This document shows positions 5,930 to 8,852 of a stretch of DNA of 8,852 nt, piece after piece. The translations under genes and the position numbers were made by a program. The DNA is from DATBFX01 sp036558305 (lineage in GTDB: Bacteria > Chloroflexota > Chloroflexia > Thermomicrobiales > UBA6265), in NCBI GenBank assembly GCA_036558305.1, contig DATBFX010000003.1:1-8852 (forward strand), read 5' to 3'. The notes under the pieces were generated by a model that saw nothing but the letters and a program-made list of their open reading frames with translations, did not search any database and was not told the origin of the DNA. Each line of letters starts with the position of its first letter. Within the stretch, counting starts at the first letter, position 1.

Positions 5930-7186
5930 TCACGCCTCCTCCCTTAGCGGTATCGCCTGCATCGCCGGTACCGGCGACCGCCATAGCCACAACAGCGAAC
6001 TGAGCCCGCCGAACGAGGCGAAGATCATCACCGCCCGCAGCCCGACCAGTTCGCCGATCAGACCGCCGAGGAGGGCGCCGATCGGGACTGCCCCGCGAAT
6101 GACGACCCGCATGCTGGCGTTGACGCGGCCGAGGATGGCGTCCGGGGTGATCGCCTGGCGGAGACTAAACTGGTTGACGTCGTACGGCGCAGCGGCCAGG
6201 CCGGTCAGGAAGAGGGCGACGATCAGGATCGGTACGGCGATTCGGTCTGGACCCGCGGCAAACGGAAAAAGCAACTCGCCGCACCAGATCACGACCATCG
6301 ACCCGACGATGGCGCGCCCGAGCCCGAAGCGGTTCGCGGTCCAGCCCGGCAAAAAGGCGCCGAAAAAGTAACCGAGGCTGCCGGCGCCGAGAACCAGCCC
6401 GATCGCCCCCGGTTTCAAACCAAGATCGTCGCTCATGAAGAGGACGAGCACCGCGTACCGGGCGTTTTCGAAGATGTTGCCGCTCCCGGTCGCGCCGGCC
6501 AGCGTCCGCAAGATCGGATCGTGGACGACATGGCGTAACCCCGCGCGCATCTCGTGCCAGATGTTCGATCCGGGCGGACGAGTGGCAGGCGCCGATTCCG
6601 CGGAGCGAATCCGGCCGATCAACGCGCCCGAGACGACGAACGACGCCGCGTCAAGCAGGACGGTGATCGGAGCGCCGAGGATCTGGACGAGGGCGCCGGC
6701 GATCCCCGGACCGACGACTTCCGACGCGGAGTTGGTGACCTGCAATTTGCTGTTGGCGTCGACGAGCCGACCGCGCTCGACGACGGTCGTGACGTACGAC
6801 TGGCGGGCGACCTCGAAGAAGACCGTCAGGGTCCCAACGAGGATGCCGACGACGTAGAGGAGTTCGATCCGGAGCACGTCGAGCCAGGCCGCGGCCGGGA
6901 TGGCGAGCAGCAAGACGGCGCGCCCGAGATCGGCGGCGATTAGGATCGGTCGCCGCCGCAACCGGTCGATCCAGACCCCGGCGAAGAGCCCGACGACGAG
7001 GATCGGGGCCGTCTCTGCCGCGCGGAGCACCCCCATCTGCCCGGCGCTGGCTTCCAGCGTCGTCACCGCCAGGAGCGGCAAGGCCAGGATCGTCACCTGA
7101 TCGCCGAACGCCGAAACCGTCTGCGCTGCCCACAATTTGAGAAAGCCCGCATCCCGCCAAAGGGCAGAGCGGCGCACAGTCGTCAT
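5930..7186 (-). CDS. MFS transporter, EntS/MFS_3-type exporter
   Basis: A 418-residue membrane protein of the major facilitator superfamily, expected to have 12 transmembrane helices and to export small molecules by proton antiport. The N-terminus FLKLWAAQTVSAFGDQVTILALPLLA is typical of the EntS-like MFS_3 (DHA3) group. Motif A is seen as GVWIDRLRRRP (about 70-80) in the loop after helix 2. The loop between the two six-helix halves contains IWHEMRAGLRHVVHDPILRTL, again typical of this group (Gly-Leu-Arg then Asp-Pro-x-Leu-Arg). A late GRVNASMR motif (near 354-361) and the following helices complete the second half. Length is normal. The ATG at 7186 fits the family start; the ribosome binding site (TAGGCT on the coding strand) is weak. 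It lies 84 bp downstream of the ThDP enzyme gene on the same strand, so the two may share a transcript. Substrate cannot be told from sequence. Confidence 0.9.
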   Translation of the reverse strand: MTTVRRSALWRDAGFLKLWAAQTVSAFGDQVTILALPLLAVTTLEASAGQMGVLRAAETAPILVVGLFAGVWIDRLRRRPILIAADLGRAVLLLAIPAAAWLDVLRIELLYVVGILVGTLTVFFEVARQSYVTTVVERGRLVDANSKLQVTNSASEVVGPGIAGALVQILGAPITVLLDAASFVVSGALIGRIRSAESAPATRPPGSNIWHEMRAGLRHVVHDPILRTLAGATGSGNIFENARYAVLVLFMSDDLGLKPGAIGLVLGAGSLGYFFGAFLPGWTANRFGLGRAIVGSMVVIWCGELLFPFAAGPDRIAVPILIVALFLTGLAAAPYDVNQFSLRQAITPDAILGRVNASMRVVIRGAVPIGALLGGLIGELVGLRAVMIFASFGGLSSLLWLWRSPVPAMQAIPLREEA

Positions 7187-7270
7187 CGAATGAGCCTACG
7201 TTGCCCGGTCCGTGGTCCGTATCGGCGAGGCAGGTATCGCCCGGCCACGCGTCCTATCCCGCGGCACCGA

Positions 7271-8851
7271 TCAGAAGAGGGAGAACGCGATCTCCTTCGC
7301 CGTGATGAACTCCAGCAGCGCCGGCGTTCCCTCCTCGGTCGCGCGGATCGCGCGTTTGATCGCCGGCACGATCTCGCCCGGTTCGGACACCCGCTCGCCG
7401 TGACCGCCGAGGGCGCAGGCGAAGTTGGCGTAGTGACCGCTGATGTCGGTGCTACGGTACTTGGCGGTGGCGGCCTGCATGATCGGCAACTCGATCGCCA
7501 TCGAGAAGTTGTTCAGCAGCACCGACAGGATCGGGATGCGCTCCCGGACCGCGGTTTCGAAGTCCATCCCGGTGAACCCGATCGCGGCGTCGCCCCAGAC
7601 GTTGACGCAGAGCCGGTCCGGTCGGGCCAGCTTCGCCCCCATCGCCAACCCCAACCCGTACCCGAGTTGGGTCGTCTTGCCCCAACCGAGATAGCTGAGT
7701 GGTGCCCGCGCCTCCCAGAACGGCGAGAGTTGATCGCGCGGACTGCCGGCATCGTGGGTGATGATCGTCCGCTCGACGTCGACCGTCTCCATCAGGTCGC
7801 GAATGACCCGGTAGGGCGACAGCGGCGTCTCCTCCGACGTCAGCTTCGGCATCCATTGCGCAAGCCACTCCGCCCGCACCGCGGCGATCTCGGCGGCCAC
7901 CGCGGCGGCGCGACCGCGCGGTTTGCCGCCGAGCCGCTCCTTGACCTCGTCCAGGAGAGCACGCAGGGTCAACCGGGCGTCGCCGAGGAGGGCGTCGTCG
8001 ACGGGGATATCCTTGGCGAGATCGGCGGGGTCGAGCGTCGCCTGCACGATCGTTTTACCGCTCGGCATCGCCACGCCGTAACTCGTCTTCGTGAAACTGC
8101 ACCCGATGCCGAAGATGAGGTCGGCCCGATCGAGGAAGTGCCGGACCGGTTTCGGCATCGACCGGCCGCCGCACCCGAGCGACAGCGGGTGGTTCTCGGG
8201 GAACGCGCTCTTCCCTTGCAGACTGGTCGTTACCGGCGCCTCAAGCAACTCGGCCAACTCCCGAAGCGAATCCCACGCTTCGGCATAGTGGACGCCCTGA
8301 CCCGCGTAGAGGACCGGACGCTCGGCCCGGACGAGCGCCTCGGCGACCCTGGCGACGTCGGCCGGGTCGGGTGCCGACCGCACGCGCAAGGCGGGTCGGT
8401 AGGCGAGTGGCGGCGCAACCTCTTCGGCGAGCACGTCGGTGGGCAACTCGACAAGCGCCGGGCGAGGGCGACCGTTCCGCGCCTGGGTGAAGGCGCGGCG
8501 AAGGGCGTCCGGGATGGCATCGGCCATCACGACCTGCTCGCACGACTTGGTGATGTGCTGGTAGTTGAGGAAGGCGTTGAACTGCGGCGGCACGTTGATC
8601 ATCCGCCGCGGGTACCCGGCCGGCAGGACGACGATCGGCGCCGAGTCGGCGTAGGCCTGGGCGACCCCGCCGAAGGCATTCTCGGTCCCCGGTCCGTGCT
8701 GCATCGCAAACACGCCGATCGTCCGCCCGGACGTGACCCGGCTGACCGCATCGGCCATGTGCAGACCGGTCCGCTCCTGGCGGACGATGATCGTCCGGAT
8801 GTCGGCCTCGGCGGCGGTCTCGATGATCGGATTGACCGGATACCCGATCAG
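7271..8851 (-). CDS. Thiamine diphosphate-dependent enzyme, acetolactate synthase superfamily (5' end outside window)
   Basis: ThDP enzyme of the IlvB-like superfamily, cleaving or joining C-C bonds next to a carbonyl (decarboxylase, carboligase or lyase). The frame is open to the window edge, and the 31 codons before the ATG at 8758 have clear family sequence (YPVNPIIETAAEADIRTIIV), so the true start is outside; 526 residues are visible. The catalytic Glu that activates ThDP is in VRQERTGLHMADA (visible residue 26). N-terminal Pyr domain to about residue 150, central Rossmann-like domain about 160-300, then the C-terminal ThDP-binding domain with GDAAIGFTGMDFET (about 420-433) and the paired Asn (447-448). 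Third residue of the usual GDG is Ala, and the GDxAxGFxGMxxET form recalls oxalyl-CoA decarboxylase and 2-hydroxyacyl-CoA lyase more than classical acetolactate synthase. No small regulatory subunit gene is adjacent, which argues against a biosynthetic role in branched-chain amino acids. The MFS exporter gene follows 84 bp downstream. Exact substrate unknown. Confidence 0.88.
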   Translation of the reverse strand: MIGYPVNPIIETAAEADIRTIIVRQERTGLHMADAVSRVTSGRTIGVFAMQHGPGTENAFGGVAQAYADSAPIVVLPAGYPRRMINVPPQFNAFLNYQHITKSCEQVVMADAIPDALRRAFTQARNGRPRPALVELPTDVLAEEVAPPLAYRPALRVRSAPDPADVARVAEALVRAERPVLYAGQGVHYAEAWDSLRELAELLEAPVTTSLQGKSAFPENHPLSLGCGGRSMPKPVRHFLDRADLIFGIGCSFTKTSYGVAMPSGKTIVQATLDPADLAKDIPVDDALLGDARLTLRALLDEVKERLGGKPRGRAAAVAAEIAAVRAEWLAQWMPKLTSEETPLSPYRVIRDLMETVDVERTIITHDAGSPRDQLSPFWEARAPLSYLGWGKTTQLGYGLGLAMGAKLARPDRLCVNVWGDAAIGFTGMDFETAVRERIPILSVLLNNFSMAIELPIMQAATAKYRSTDISGHYANFACALGGHGERVSEPGEIVPAIKRAIRATEEGTPALLEFITAKEIAFSLF

Positions 8852-8852
8852 G

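Noticed and set aside
5499..5990. Open frames in the convergent spacer as small genes
   Set aside because: Gly/Arg/Pro-rich translations crossing palindromic repeats, with no family similarity or supporting start region.
7187..7270. Promoter or regulatory site between the ThDP enzyme and MFS genes
   Set aside because: Only a short GGTCCGT direct repeat is visible; no convincing -35/-10 pair, terminator or palindrome was found in these 84 bases.

Overview
The window is 8.85 kb of GC-rich DNA that is almost fully coding, with both ends inside genes. Strong C/G third-position bias, the DprA-like and ThDP-enzyme sequence types, and dispersed short palindromic repeats between genes would fit a GC-rich soil or thermophilic lineage such as Chloroflexota (Thermomicrobia-like). 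That placement is only an impression from sequence style; no marker gene is present.

Left region (1-4589, + strand): a probable restriction-modification or phage-defence unit. The first gene is the 3' 969 codons of a large Eco57I-class N6-adenine DNA methyltransferase, with motifs I (DPTCGSGAF) and IV (NPPY) intact and a target-recognition segment of clearly different base composition. Its stop overlaps (ATGA) the start of an AlbA_2/Schlafen-type ATPase with a GHKL-like ATP-binding domain and two C-terminal winged helices. That second gene is split by a one-base frameshift near 3950, exactly between the two halves of its ATP-binding domain.

Middle region (4590-5930): a 140-bp spacer with repeated CTATGAC-like heptamers and a perfect 17-bp inverted repeat; then a small DUF2283 protein and, 6 bp later, a short standalone DprA/SLOG-fold protein whose predicted N-terminus is encoded by a double-hairpin dispersed repeat. 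A structured non-coding stretch of about 340 bp with several hairpins and a common type of palindromic repeat separates these genes from the convergent genes on the right.

Right region (5930-8852, - strand): a thiamine-diphosphate-dependent enzyme of the acetolactate synthase/oxalyl-CoA decarboxylase superfamily (5' end outside the window), followed 84 bp downstream by an MFS exporter of the EntS/MFS_3 type. They look like ordinary metabolic or efflux genes, possibly cotranscribed.

The most interesting points are the methyltransferase-ATPase pair, the frameshift that cuts the ATPase, the mosaic recognition domain, and the repeat built into the start of the DprA-like gene. No tRNA, rRNA, CRISPR array or transposase was seen.
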